This document shows positions 17,696-26,830 of a DNA stretch of 64,000 nt, piece after piece. Position 1 is the first letter of the stretch; each line of letters begins with the position of its first letter. A model generated the notes under the pieces. That model was given only the letters and a program-made list of their open reading frames with translations. It was not told the DNA's origin and made no database searches. Made by a program: the position numbers and the translations under genes. The DNA is from Phyllobacterium sp. OV277 (GTDB taxonomy: Bacteria; Pseudomonadota; Alphaproteobacteria; Rhizobiales; Rhizobiaceae). The DNA is taken from contig NZ_FNIY01000005.1 of NCBI RefSeq assembly GCF_900104355.1, positions 186,001 to 250,000 of the forward strand. Direction: 5' to 3'.

Positions 17696-20017
17696 ATGCG
17701 TAGTGAACTATTGGCTTCACCTTATACGCTCGATGAAAACAAGTATGATTTGAGAAGTTTGCTTGGAAAATTCGCGGGCAAGCGCATTTTTTTTGATGGT
17801 GTTTTCAAGGGTGACTATAGCCTTGCCATCGTCAACCGCCTCCTCGCACAGGCATTGATCGCCACTGGCATTGAAATTTCCCTCTATACACCCGAGTCAG
17901 ACTGGCAGACCGATGCACGGCTCGATGCTGTACCAGAAGTCAAGCGCCGGCTGCTCGCTCAGTATCCGGCTGGTGAGACTTACGACGTCCATCTGCGCAA
18001 TACCTGGCCTCCGGCTACGCATGACATGCTCGGAAGATTCAATGCCTACGTCAATTTCGCTTGGGAAGAACTTGAAGTTCCGCAATACCTGATTTCGCGC
18101 TTTAACCGCGATCTTGACCTCGTGATGGTCACATCAAACTTCGTCAAACAGGCCTTTGTTCAATCGGGACTTACAATTCCGGTCGAAGTCGTCGGTAACG
18201 GAACGGACCATATAAAATCTCATGCCGGGCTTGCTACCGATTCTCCTTTGGCCCCCAGTGACAGGGCTCGCATTCTCCATGTCTCTTCATGCTTTCCCCG
18301 CAAGGGTGTTGACGTGCTTATCGAGGCGTATGCCCAAACGTTTAGCAGAGATGAACCGGTCGAATTGGTCATCAAGACCTTTCCCAACCCTGACAATATC
18401 CTCAAAACGGTCATGGCCAAATTCGACGAGCAGTTAAAGAGTGCGCCGCCCGTTGTTCTTATGGAGGAATATTGCAGCCCAGAGCAATTGCTTGGCTTGT
18501 ATCGCACGGCCTCGCTCGTTGTGGCACCGAGCAGAGGTGAAGGATTTGGATTACCACTGGCTGAGGCAATGCGGCTGGGAATACCCGTGGTGACGACCGG
18601 CTATAGCGGTCAGGTGGATTTTTGCACACCCGAGACCGCATGGCTGGTTGACTATCACATGGCGCCATCAGTGGCACACGTATCGGGCTCATTAAGTCTG
18701 TGGGCCGAACCATCCGTTGCACATCTTGGAACGCAATTGCGGGCGGCACTTACAAATGAGGAGGAGGCACGCATGCGCAGCAAAAATGCGCAAAGGTTTC
18801 TGGACGAGCATACCGGATGGAACTCGGTTGCCGGCAGGGTCCTAGCGGCTATAGCCAAACCTGTGAAACTGCTGGTTGCTTCCAAGCAGCCATGGACAAT
18901 TGATCTTGTCTCGTCCTGGCAGCAGCAATGCGGCTTGGCGACCTATTCGGGACACCTCTACTCAACCCCGGCACTCGCTGGTCGTTTTTCGCATATCTAT
19001 GCGCGTCGATTTGTTGACGACGAGCTACCGGAAAGCGCTGCTGGCCAGATCGCCGAAACGGCTGCCATTACAACGCGGCCTTGGGGCTATGATCTTGCTT
19101 CATTGACGCGGTTTATCGCGGAAATCGAGAATGCGAAGGGAGATGTGCTGTGGATGCAGCATCATCCGGGACATTTTTCTACGCCGGATATGGAATTGCT
19201 GCTGAAGACGCTTCAACAGGTCAATCATAAACTTCGCGTCATTACCATGCACAGTGTCAAGGAAACCCTTCGTGGCGGGAATCTGGAATGGACAAAAGGC
19301 TTTGATGTCGTGTTTGTTCATTCCGCAGAAGATGCTGGCCTTCTGGCCAAGGCAGGCCATCCGAATCCGGTTGTTGTGCCTCATGGCGTGCGCGAAGCAT
19401 CTGAAGCCGCACTGCAGCCCGATCCATCAACATTCACGATAGGCTCATTCGGCTTTCTGATGCCACACAAGAATATTGACGTTCTCGTGCAAGGTTTCGC
19501 AAAGGCGCGCCTCTTTGAACCGCGGCTGCGCCTCAAACTCCTTAATTGCATGGTTCCCAACGACGAATCGCGAGCGTCGCGAGCTCTGATTGAAAATCTG
19601 TTGAACCATTTCGACCTGCACAATGTTGCGACGGCCAGATTTGATTTCATCGACGAAACGGAGCTGAGCAATGAACTCTCCCAATGCGATCTGCTCGGCT
19701 TCCTCTACGGCGCGTCAACCGAAACAGCGACGGGTGCAGCGCGGATAGCCATGACTGCGGACCGCCCCTTGCTGTGCTCCCGCTCGCAAGTACTGCGGGA
19801 CATGTGGCCCATCAGTCACGTTGTGCGGTCCGTCGACGTGGATTGCGTTGCTGAGGCGCTCGTAAGCCTTGCACAGAATCCTGACCTTCTTGGTCTGCGT
19901 GATGCCGATCGCCGTCAAGCAACACAGTGGAATTCGTATCCGCGCGTGGCTGCGCGACATGTTGTGATTATCGAACAGATGTTAGGGCGCAAATATGACA
20001 ATCGCCGAGCTGCATAA
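17696..20017 (+). CDS. Two-domain glycosyltransferase (tandem GT4)
   Basis: A 773-residue protein made of two GT-B units. The first (about 1-395) has a full GT4 signature, VVAPSRGEGFGLPLAEAM, preceded by LHVSSCFPRKGVDVLIEAY. The second (about 400-773) keeps the fold landmarks (VVVPHGV, IGSFGFLMPHKNIDVLVQGF) but the usual EGFGLPxxE motif is replaced by GASTETATGAARIAM, so it may be inactive or use a different donor. ATG 17696 follows TTGGAGAG. The 3' end overlaps the next gene by 23 bases. Likely adds one or two sugars to the capsule repeat or a primer. Confidence 0.85.
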   Translation: MRSELLASPYTLDENKYDLRSLLGKFAGKRIFFDGVFKGDYSLAIVNRLLAQALIATGIEISLYTPESDWQTDARLDAVPEVKRRLLAQYPAGETYDVHLRNTWPPATHDMLGRFNAYVNFAWEELEVPQYLISRFNRDLDLVMVTSNFVKQAFVQSGLTIPVEVVGNGTDHIKSHAGLATDSPLAPSDRARILHVSSCFPRKGVDVLIEAYAQTFSRDEPVELVIKTFPNPDNILKTVMAKFDEQLKSAPPVVLMEEYCSPEQLLGLYRTASLVVAPSRGEGFGLPLAEAMRLGIPVVTTGYSGQVDFCTPETAWLVDYHMAPSVAHVSGSLSLWAEPSVAHLGTQLRAALTNEEEARMRSKNAQRFLDEHTGWNSVAGRVLAAIAKPVKLLVASKQPWTIDLVSSWQQQCGLATYSGHLYSTPALAGRFSHIYARRFVDDELPESAAGQIAETAAITTRPWGYDLASLTRFIAEIENAKGDVLWMQHHPGHFSTPDMELLLKTLQQVNHKLRVITMHSVKETLRGGNLEWTKGFDVVFVHSAEDAGLLAKAGHPNPVVVPHGVREASEAALQPDPSTFTIGSFGFLMPHKNIDVLVQGFAKARLFEPRLRLKLLNCMVPNDESRASRALIENLLNHFDLHNVATARFDFIDETELSNELSQCDLLGFLYGASTETATGAARIAMTADRPLLCSRSQVLRDMWPISHVVRSVDVDCVAEALVSLAQNPDLLGLRDADRRQATQWNSYPRVAARHVVIIEQMLGRKYDNRRAA

Positions 20018-20972
20018 GATCCCTCTTCAAGCCTTGCCAAAGGATGTCTTTTCCTTGCCGGCTGACGCATTTGTTGACGCTTGGGCATCGGCGTTCAATC
20101 TCGCCGAGACTGATCTGAACGCCGACCAAAGACATAATCTGGCACAGGCCATCCGTGATGGAACCAACAGAATGAAAGTTATTGATGCACTGCGGGCTGC
20201 ATCCCCCCAGACAAATGAGAAGATTGGTGATTTCTCGGCACAGGTCGTGCGTCGTCCAGCCGATCAGTTTGCACTGATCGAGAACTTCACCCGTTTCGCT
20301 CCTGATAGTGACGTGGCATTCCTCCGGTACAGTTTCTCCAAGATTCTTGGACGCGAACCAACGGATAAAGAACGTCTGGCTTTTGAGTTTGATCTGAGAC
20401 GCGGCACGCGAACGCGGGAACAAGCGGTAAAGCAGATAGTCAGCATTGCCCGACGTGACGGGCGCATCTCACTTTGGGATACGCTTGACGAGACAGACCA
20501 TTTGCCCGGTGAAGTGGACAACAGCGAAGCGCGTACCATACCTGCTGGCCTTTCCTACGATCTGAATGGCCAGGAAACATTGATTTTCGTTCGCGAAGTT
20601 TCCGGCTCAGGTTGGATGATCGGTCCCGATTTGTTGCGCCAACCGATCAACGTTGTGGACGATGGCTGGAAAGTAAGCCCAGGCTGGCTTTTTGCCGGTC
20701 CCAAACGCAGTTTGCAAGCCGGATCATGGCGCGTTCAGATCGACCTTATTCAGGAATTAAATGCTAAGCTTGCGATACAGCTGGTTGCCAATTCCGGTCT
20801 GGATATCCTGCAGGAAGTCACGATAGCAGGAGCATTCGCTGGCAATCTTTCCACCGACATCCGCGCAGAACACCGCTTTGTTGAATTGCGTGTGAAAGTC
20901 ATCGATACCGGCAATGAAGTGTCCTGGGTTCGTATTCGGGATATTTCAATGGTCCGCGAGGTGAAATCATGA
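19995..20972 (+). CDS. DUF4214-like protein with C-terminal beta-sandwich-like module
   Basis: A 325-residue protein without a signal peptide. A helical segment near residues 100-150, FLRYSFSKILGREPTDKERL, resembles the DUF4214 repeat found in glycan-associated and S-layer-type proteins. The C-terminal about 130 residues (GWLFAGPKRSLQAGSWRVQI to WVRIRDISM) are predicted beta-rich and match the C-terminus of the protein at 14281. It starts inside the preceding glycosyltransferase gene and overlaps the next gene by ATGA, so the three are translationally coupled. The function is unknown; a scaffold or glycan-binding role in capsule assembly is a guess. Confidence 0.65.
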   Translation: MTIAELHKIPLQALPKDVFSLPADAFVDAWASAFNLAETDLNADQRHNLAQAIRDGTNRMKVIDALRAASPQTNEKIGDFSAQVVRRPADQFALIENFTRFAPDSDVAFLRYSFSKILGREPTDKERLAFEFDLRRGTRTREQAVKQIVSIARRDGRISLWDTLDETDHLPGEVDNSEARTIPAGLSYDLNGQETLIFVREVSGSGWMIGPDLLRQPINVVDDGWKVSPGWLFAGPKRSLQAGSWRVQIDLIQELNAKLAIQLVANSGLDILQEVTIAGAFAGNLSTDIRAEHRFVELRVKVIDTGNEVSWVRIRDISMVREVKS

Positions 20973-21796
20973 TCCGGCTACCATTTTCCGGACAGGTGGC
21001 AAAGCAGGCACTTAAACTAGCGGAAAGCAGCTTGGAACCAAAACGGACGGCCGTGGCTCAAGCGGACGCAGCGCGCAACCGCGGCGACTGGCAAACCGCA
21101 GCCACGTTTTACAGGCGTGCTGTTGCTGACAATCCTGCCAGAACAGACCTGCTGGTCCAGCTTGGACATAGCGAAAAAGAGGCGGGGAATTACGATCAGG
21201 CCGAGACGGCCTATCGCAAATATCAGGGTCTCCATCCGCGCGATGTGGATATACATGTGCAACTTGGTCATTTGTTCAATCGAAAAGGTGATCTGAAGAC
21301 AGCCTTCACCTGGTATGACAAGGCTCTCAAACTTTCACCAGACGATCTGGAGATCGCGCGGCATGTGAACATCGCACGCAACGGTTCCAGCCAGCCCGGT
21401 CTTGAACAGAACCGGCGCGATGCCATGCGCCTTGTTGAAGAAAACAATTGGTCAAAAGCCCGAGCTGCCTTGCGTGAACTGGTGGTCGACAATGGCCAGA
21501 TCGACATGATTGCCGTTTATGCCAATGTCACGAAAGAAGACGGGGATTTTGACGAGGCATCGAAGCTTTATGGTCAGTATCGCGACTATGCCACGGCTTT
21601 CAATCCCGACAGTTTGGAAGATGTAGAAGTTCAGCTGGGCCATCTGCACAAAATAGCGGGCGATTACCGATCGGCGCTGGCCTTCTATATCAGGGCGCGA
21701 AATCTCCAGTTTGAACGTATGGGGTATGTTGACTCGACCTCGCCATATGAGCGCGAAATTCAGGGATGCATCAGCGAGATTTACACCTGCTTCTAG
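20969..21796 (+). CDS. Tetratricopeptide-repeat protein
   Basis: A 275-residue protein with several TPR units, clearest at RGDWQTAATFYRRAVADNPA, AGNYDQAETAYRKYQGLHPR and KGDLKTAFTWYDKALKLSPD (about 30-140), with a further degenerate unit near 215-250. No signal peptide or membrane segment is seen. TPR arrays mediate protein contacts, so it may organise glycosyltransferases at the membrane. It is coupled by ATGA to the DUF4214-like gene. It converges on the kpsE-like gene at 21903. Confidence 0.8.
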   Translation: MIRLPFSGQVAKQALKLAESSLEPKRTAVAQADAARNRGDWQTAATFYRRAVADNPARTDLLVQLGHSEKEAGNYDQAETAYRKYQGLHPRDVDIHVQLGHLFNRKGDLKTAFTWYDKALKLSPDDLEIARHVNIARNGSSQPGLEQNRRDAMRLVEENNWSKARAALRELVVDNGQIDMIAVYANVTKEDGDFDEASKLYGQYRDYATAFNPDSLEDVEVQLGHLHKIAGDYRSALAFYIRARNLQFERMGYVDSTSPYEREIQGCISEIYTCF

Positions 21797-21902
21797 GGCA
21801 ATGTTCTATTGAATGAACGGATCTGGCAACTGTCTTGACTGGCACTTGATACAAGCAGCTCCGGCCTTTCCGGCTTCCATAGGATCGTTTTGCCGAAAGG
21901 CT

Positions 21903-22997
21903 CTAATTGCTGTGGTCACGGATTGCTGTAAGCAGCAACCAGGCGAGCAGGTATCCAATAGACGTAACGAGCAGAACGATGGTGATGTTCTTCAATTCCG
22001 TTGGGAGTTCCGCCTTGTCAGGATGGTTGGCTGGGACCACCACCTCGAGATAGAGCTGCTGCCGCCTGGCATCAGCCCTTGCCGTCTTGAGAGAGTCGAG
22101 CGCAGAAAGAAGTGCTTTATTGGAAAACTCCCGTTGCAATATCAACGCTTCATAATCGGCAATTCGCGGAGCGATGGAGCCATCTGTTCCAGCCATTTTT
22201 CCTTGCTCAAGCTTCAATTGCTCTTCGAGGGCGCTGATCCGGCTGGTGATGAAGGGAATGGAACTGGAATTAGGTGCAGTTTCCTTTGTTTCGGCAAGAT
22301 TCGCACGCGACGCCGCCAATTCGGCACTCAACCGGCTCATCAGTTCGACAAGCGAAACCGAATTTTGCCCCGGGTCGATCATCAGCTCCTTGTTGCGGAA
22401 CAGGGTAATTGCCTTCTGCGCATCGATCATTCGTTGCTCGGCATTCGCAACTTCAGCGGTGGCGAAGCGGATTGCATCTCCCCTCGCCCGCTCGTTCATT
22501 TTGGAAAGCCGGTCGCTGCCAAGTTCAAGCAGTTTCACATTCATCGCATAGGCATCTTCTGCCCGGAAAGCCGATGTTTTGAGAACTGTTATACCGGTTG
22601 TGTCATTGTGAATGACCTGGACCCGCTGCGAATAATATCGATAGAGTTCTTCGAACAAACCTGTCTGCCAGGGGGCGGGAAACCGCGCGAAGATGTCTGC
22701 CTCAGGCCGATCGAAATAGCCCCGTATCGGCAGATCATCACTCATTCGCAGCAAGGCGTCACGGGAGCGGATATATTCCTGTGCAGAAAACGTGTCATCC
22801 TGCGACCGTGTAATCCCACTGTTCTGCAATAGATTGCCAAAACTGGATGATGAAGGCGGCGCAGAAACGCGCACAACAAAGGAAGACTGAGAAACATAAA
22901 TCGGCGCGGCGATAAACAAATAATAAATGCTGACAGAGAGAACCGGAATGACAATGATGATCAAAGCAAAGCGCATTCGCCAAAGCTTGGATATCAA
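21903..22997 (-). CDS. Capsule export inner-membrane protein, KpsE/BexC/CtrB family (paralog 2)
   Basis: At least 364 residues, with a transmembrane helix near the N-terminus (FALIIIVIPVLSVSIYYLFIA) and another at the C-terminus (ITIVLLVTSIGYLLAWLLL) flanking a long periplasmic coiled-coil region. This is the KpsE/CtrB layout that bridges KpsMT to the outer-membrane exporter. It shares ITRSQDDTF..EYIRSRDAL with the paralog at 25628 (VRAQDDSY..EYIESRAAV). The start is unclear: TTG 22997 is the annotated choice, ATG 22976 lies just before the helix, and the frame stays open with a basic stretch until a TAA at 23067-23069. Confidence 0.88.
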   Translation of the reverse strand: MISKLWRMRFALIIIVIPVLSVSIYYLFIAAPIYVSQSSFVVRVSAPPSSSSFGNLLQNSGITRSQDDTFSAQEYIRSRDALLRMSDDLPIRGYFDRPEADIFARFPAPWQTGLFEELYRYYSQRVQVIHNDTTGITVLKTSAFRAEDAYAMNVKLLELGSDRLSKMNERARGDAIRFATAEVANAEQRMIDAQKAITLFRNKELMIDPGQNSVSLVELMSRLSAELAASRANLAETKETAPNSSSIPFITSRISALEEQLKLEQGKMAGTDGSIAPRIADYEALILQREFSNKALLSALDSLKTARADARRQQLYLEVVVPANHPDKAELPTELKNITIVLLVTSIGYLLAWLLLTAIRDHSN

Positions 22998-23240
22998 TCC
23001 TCGTCTAGTCTTCTTTGCGGCCGGAACGAAAGAATTGGGAGCCAGACTATTTATGATCTTAATCCTTTATGGAATTGATACGAAAGCAGACAACGCATCA
23101 TTCTCATTCCAAGAGAAGCAAAAAGAGTATAGGTCTAAAATATATGAGTTGTGAAGTACTTGGATCATCCTTGCGTTGATCAAAAGAACGTATATTGTTC
23201 ATTTTGTCGCTTAGTGACTATAATTTAAAGAAGACATTCA
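22998..23240. promoter_or_regulatory. Divergent intergenic region, kpsE2 / kpsM
   Basis: About 240 bases, AT-rich, between a minus-strand and a plus-strand capsule export gene. Its left 70 bases are an open continuation of the kpsE2 frame without an ATG. The right part includes ATAATTTAAAG just before kpsM, similar to AT-rich elements in front of other genes of the locus. Promoters for both directions should lie here; none is certain. Confidence 0.4.
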
Positions 23241-24050
23241 ATGGAAGCTGTTCCGTCGAAATCTAATAAGAACTCAGTTTTTATGACAGGCCTGCGCGCA
23301 CAAACGCGTGTTTTAGGCGCATTGGTCATGCGTGAGATGATAACGCGGTACGGACGTGAAAATATTGGCTTCCTATGGCTGATTCTGGAGCCCATGATTC
23401 TGACATGCGGTGTCATGCTATTGTGGACTCTGATGAAGCACGAGGCACATGGCCTAACGGTCATCGCCTTCGTGCTGAGCGGGTATATGCCCCTCACCCT
23501 ATGGCGTCATATTTCCTCACACATGGTGTCCTGTCTGCGTCACAACATTCCTCTGATGTATCATCGGCAGATCCGTTTGGCAGATGCGTTGATTGCGCGC
23601 GCACTGCTTGAAATTGGCGGTACGACCTTCGCACTGCTTGTCGTCTATTCTGGCGCATATCTGGCTGGATTCATCGATCCATTTGAGGATATCGGCCTCA
23701 ATCTGGCTGGCTGGCTGTTCATGGCCTGGTTTTCGTTTGCGGCAGGCCTCATTCTGGCGGCTCTTTCGGAAATATTTGAGGTTGTCGAAAAACTGGTGCC
23801 ACCTTTCCAATATCTGATGCTGCCCATTTCAGGCATGTTTTTCATGGTTTCCTGGCTGCCGCACGGCGTACAGAAACTCGCGCTTTACGTTCCAACGGTT
23901 CATTGTTTCGAAATGTTCCGCGCGGGTACATTTGGTAATGCCATCAAGGCTCATTATGACGTCTCATACATTTTCACCTGCTGCCTGATTACCACGGCAG
24001 TTGGCCTTTACCTTGTTGAGCACGTTAGAAAACATATCAAATTCGAATAG
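23241..24050 (+). CDS. kpsM: Capsule polysaccharide ABC transporter permease (KpsM type)
   Basis: A 269-residue integral membrane protein of the ABC-2 family with about six hydrophobic segments. The N-terminal motif LGALVMREMITRYGRENIGFLWLILEPM is characteristic of KpsM/BexB/CtrC. It is the membrane channel that moves lipid-linked capsule across the inner membrane, powered by KpsT encoded at 24885 on the other strand. The separation of kpsM from kpsT by a methyltransferase and a strand switch is unusual, since the two are normally adjacent. Confidence 0.93.
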   Translation: MEAVPSKSNKNSVFMTGLRAQTRVLGALVMREMITRYGRENIGFLWLILEPMILTCGVMLLWTLMKHEAHGLTVIAFVLSGYMPLTLWRHISSHMVSCLRHNIPLMYHRQIRLADALIARALLEIGGTTFALLVVYSGAYLAGFIDPFEDIGLNLAGWLFMAWFSFAAGLILAALSEIFEVVEKLVPPFQYLMLPISGMFFMVSWLPHGVQKLALYVPTVHCFEMFRAGTFGNAIKAHYDVSYIFTCCLITTAVGLYLVEHVRKHIKFE

Positions 24051-24107
24051 GCTCAAGGGAGCTTGTCTTTAGTGAACTAATCCAAACAGTGCCAGTGGAG
24101 GATACCT

Positions 24108-24866
24108 ATGCGCGACACGAATGAAGATTGGGAAAAATTGGCGCAAGACAATGCCTATTGGGCTGTTCTGACTGAAGATGAATTCAAGCCGAAGAAACTC
24201 ACAAAGAAACATATGAATGCATTTTTTGCGACTGGCCGCGCAGACATTGCAAACCTTACTACAAAAATCAAAGGCCTTATTCCTGACTTTTCGACGCCGG
24301 TGGAATCGGTCATTGATTTCGGCTGTGGTGTCGGGCGACTGCTGATACCCCTCGCCGAGCAAGCTACCACCGCCATCGGCATCGACATATCGGAAACGAT
24401 GCGCGCCATTGCGTTGAAAAATGTTGCCAGTCACGGGCTCAACAATGTCCGCTGCGTGGAAACCCCGGAAATTCTCGTCAAGGAAGGGGTTAAGGTCGAT
24501 TGGCTCAACAGCTATATCGTCTTGCAGCACATTGAACCGCGCCGTGGCTACTTCATCATCAACGATCTCTTGCAATGCGTTAAGAGCGGCGGCATTGCGT
24601 CATTGCACATCCCGCTTTTCAAAACGGCAAACCGTGCAGAATATTATAACGACCGGATGATGTACTTCCGCAACGACTACTACAAAAATGAAACCGTATT
24701 TATTGACAGGGACAATTACGGTCATCCCGATATCCAAATGTATGATTATGATGCCAATACGGTCATGGCCCTGTTTCACAAGAACCAGATGACCAATGTC
24801 CACCTTTTGCATGATCGATCAACCACGGGCATTCACGCTTACCACTTCATTGCACGGCGTGACTGA
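24108..24866 (+). CDS. Class I SAM-dependent methyltransferase
   Basis: A 252-residue soluble protein with motif I VIDFGCGVGRLLIPLAEQ and the following acidic strand AIGIDIS. The remainder (NSYIVLQHIEPRRGYFIINDLL) fits the methyltransferase-11/25 type. It lies 57 bases after kpsM on the same strand and converges on kpsT 18 bases on. The likely role is methylation of a capsule sugar or of the lipid-linked end, which in some polymers controls chain termination; the substrate is not shown. Confidence 0.82.
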   Translation: MRDTNEDWEKLAQDNAYWAVLTEDEFKPKKLTKKHMNAFFATGRADIANLTTKIKGLIPDFSTPVESVIDFGCGVGRLLIPLAEQATTAIGIDISETMRAIALKNVASHGLNNVRCVETPEILVKEGVKVDWLNSYIVLQHIEPRRGYFIINDLLQCVKSGGIASLHIPLFKTANRAEYYNDRMMYFRNDYYKNETVFIDRDNYGHPDIQMYDYDANTVMALFHKNQMTNVHLLHDRSTTGIHAYHFIARRD

Positions 24867-24884
24867 GGTTGAGTGTTGCTCGAC

Positions 24885-25631
24885 TTATAGCGAGGCGTAA
24901 ATATCAAAGGCAAATTTGACGTCGTCGAAGACGCGCCCCCGGCCATTTTTGAGCACAAGGGCAGATTTGCACTGGTCGGCGATGATATCGAGGGTATGTC
25001 CAACGATGATCATCGCCCGGTTTTTCCGTTTTACAAACAATTCATCGAACGACCGGCGCTGAAAGCGCTGGTCGCCAACGGCAATCACTTCGTCGATCAG
25101 GTAGCAGTCAAAATCGATTGCGAGAGACAGGCCAAAGGATAAGCGTGCGCGCATACCGGAGGAATAGGTCTTGATCGGCATTTGAAGATATTTGCCGAGA
25201 TCGCTGAACGTCTCCACACAATCGCGGATTTCGTCAAACGGCCTGTTATAGATTCGCGATAGAAACCGCATGCAATCAAAGCCGGTCATCGAGCCACCAA
25301 AGCCGCCACTCAATGCGATTGGCCATGACAAGGACATGGACCGTGCGACGTGACCTGATGTCGGCATTTCAATTCCGGCGATCAATCTTACCAATGTAGA
25401 TTTGCCCGCGCCATTGTGACCAAGGATGGCGATTTTTTCACCGGCGCGCACTTCAAAATTGATATTATCCAGAACCCGCCGGGTTCCGCCATGAATTGGG
25501 TATTCCTTAACCAGATTGTAAGCGCCGACAACACCGTTTTTCGACAGTCCTTCCTGGGCCGGAACATTGGTGGTGAATTGTTGCGGCACCCCGTCAGAGT
25601 CTTTGAAAACAATGGTTCCGGGATTGGTCAT
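24885..25631 (-). CDS. kpsT: Capsule polysaccharide ABC transporter ATP-binding protein (KpsT type)
   Basis: A 248-residue ATPase. Walker A is LGHNGAGKSTLVRLIAG, the signature is TYSSGMRARLSFGLSL, and Walker B is CYLIDEVIAVGD with the H-loop in IIVGHTLD. SSGM in place of the common LSGGQ is normal for KpsT/Wzt-type exporters. It pairs with KpsM (23241). ATGA overlap with the upstream kpsE paralog (25628-25631) shows the two are translationally coupled, so energiser and bridge are made together. Confidence 0.94.
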   Translation of the reverse strand: MTNPGTIVFKDSDGVPQQFTTNVPAQEGLSKNGVVGAYNLVKEYPIHGGTRRVLDNINFEVRAGEKIAILGHNGAGKSTLVRLIAGIEMPTSGHVARSMSLSWPIALSGGFGGSMTGFDCMRFLSRIYNRPFDEIRDCVETFSDLGKYLQMPIKTYSSGMRARLSFGLSLAIDFDCYLIDEVIAVGDQRFQRRSFDELFVKRKNRAMIIVGHTLDIIADQCKSALVLKNGRGRVFDDVKFAFDIYASL

Positions 25632-26830
25632 GTTTCAGCGTGATCATAAATCTGGTTGATCAGGAACCGAACAATCCAGAATGCCGAAAAGCACAGTGCA
25701 AAGATCAGCAGAATTGAATAGAGGCGTTTTGGATAAAGCGCGTAATCCGGTCGATTTGGATTGACGATTCGTTCCAGATAAAGCTGCTGCCTTTGCGCTT
25801 CAATCTTTGCATTCTCCAGCGATGTGGCTGAGGATTCCAGCATTCTCATCCCGAGTTCACGTTGCAGAAGCAATTGCTCATACTGAGCGATGAGAGGAGC
25901 CATGGACGCATCACCACCAACAATGCGCGCCCGCTCCGCGCTGATCTGCGTTTCCATCGCGTCAATGCTGCTGCGAAGTGACTGAATCTGCGGGCTTTGG
26001 GGAGCCTGTTGAATGAGTGCAGTATATTGAGCCTTGCTCTTGGCCACATCATCCGACAATTTGGCAATCATATCGAGCATCACAGCGGATTGTTTGCTCG
26101 GATCGATCATCGCCACCTTGTTGCGGAAGCCGGTCAATGACTTCTGAACGTCTGTCATGCGGCTTTCACTGTCAGTCATCTCAAGCTTCGCATAACGAAT
26201 CGCATCCTGACGTGCGCGCTCATTGAGTTGGTTTATCAGCGTTTCGGCGCCTACAAGCAGCGCTTCAGTGAGTTTCTGCGCGTCTTCAGGACGGGATGCA
26301 CGCACTTCCAATGTCGTGACGCCGCCGCTCGAGTCCGTATCAATAGTCATGATCCTGCGATAGTGCCTATAAAGAGCCTCTTCGGTCGCGTCGCTCCACG
26401 GACGGGGAAACCGGGTAAGGAAATCCGCTTCGGGCCGGGCGAGTAACTCCCTCAAATCGCTCCTTTCTTCCAACGTGGCGACGGCCGCGCGCGATTCAAT
26501 ATATTCCATCACCACATAGCTATCGTCCTGCGCACGAACAAAGCCCGTGCTTTGCAGAAATCCGCTGAGCATACCAGCTGCATTTCTGTTTGGACTGCGC
26601 ACGACGAAGCGCGTCTCGGATGCATATTGAGGTGATGCGATGACGCCATAGTAAATGGTGGAAAGAGTCGTCGGAAGAACGACCATCAGGATAAGCAGCA
26701 CATGCCTGCGCAGCAATGCAATCAAACGATCGCGCCGTTTGCCTTTGTGTGCGTCGCCAACCTCGGACTGGCCAAGGTCAACAAGCGTCATGTAGTCGAG
26801 GAATTCTTCGTTGGGACTGAGTCGCGTCAT
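25628..26830 (-). CDS. kpsE: Capsule export inner-membrane protein, KpsE/BexC/CtrB family (paralog 1)
   Basis: A 400-residue protein with a cytoplasmic N-tail of about 55 residues ending in basic residues (GKRRDRLIALLRRH), a transmembrane helix (VLLILMVVLPTTLSTIYYGVI), a long periplasmic segment with coiled-coil character, and a C-terminal helix (LYSILLIFALCFSAFWIVRF). It matches KpsE/CtrB in size and topology. Together with KpsT it forms a coupled pair; its paralog at 21903 has similar sequence, so the locus encodes two bridging proteins. They may form a hetero-oligomer or serve two polymers. Confidence 0.92.
   Translation of the reverse strand: MTRLSPNEEFLDYMTLVDLGQSEVGDAHKGKRRDRLIALLRRHVLLILMVVLPTTLSTIYYGVIASPQYASETRFVVRSPNRNAAGMLSGFLQSTGFVRAQDDSYVVMEYIESRAAVATLEERSDLRELLARPEADFLTRFPRPWSDATEEALYRHYRRIMTIDTDSSGGVTTLEVRASRPEDAQKLTEALLVGAETLINQLNERARQDAIRYAKLEMTDSESRMTDVQKSLTGFRNKVAMIDPSKQSAVMLDMIAKLSDDVAKSKAQYTALIQQAPQSPQIQSLRSSIDAMETQISAERARIVGGDASMAPLIAQYEQLLLQRELGMRMLESSATSLENAKIEAQRQQLYLERIVNPNRPDYALYPKRLYSILLIFALCFSAFWIVRFLINQIYDHAET

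Noticed and set aside
21813-22832. 339-codon plus-strand open frame
   Set aside because: Antisense to the KpsE-type gene, Cys- and Arg-rich nonsense composition, no family match by eye.
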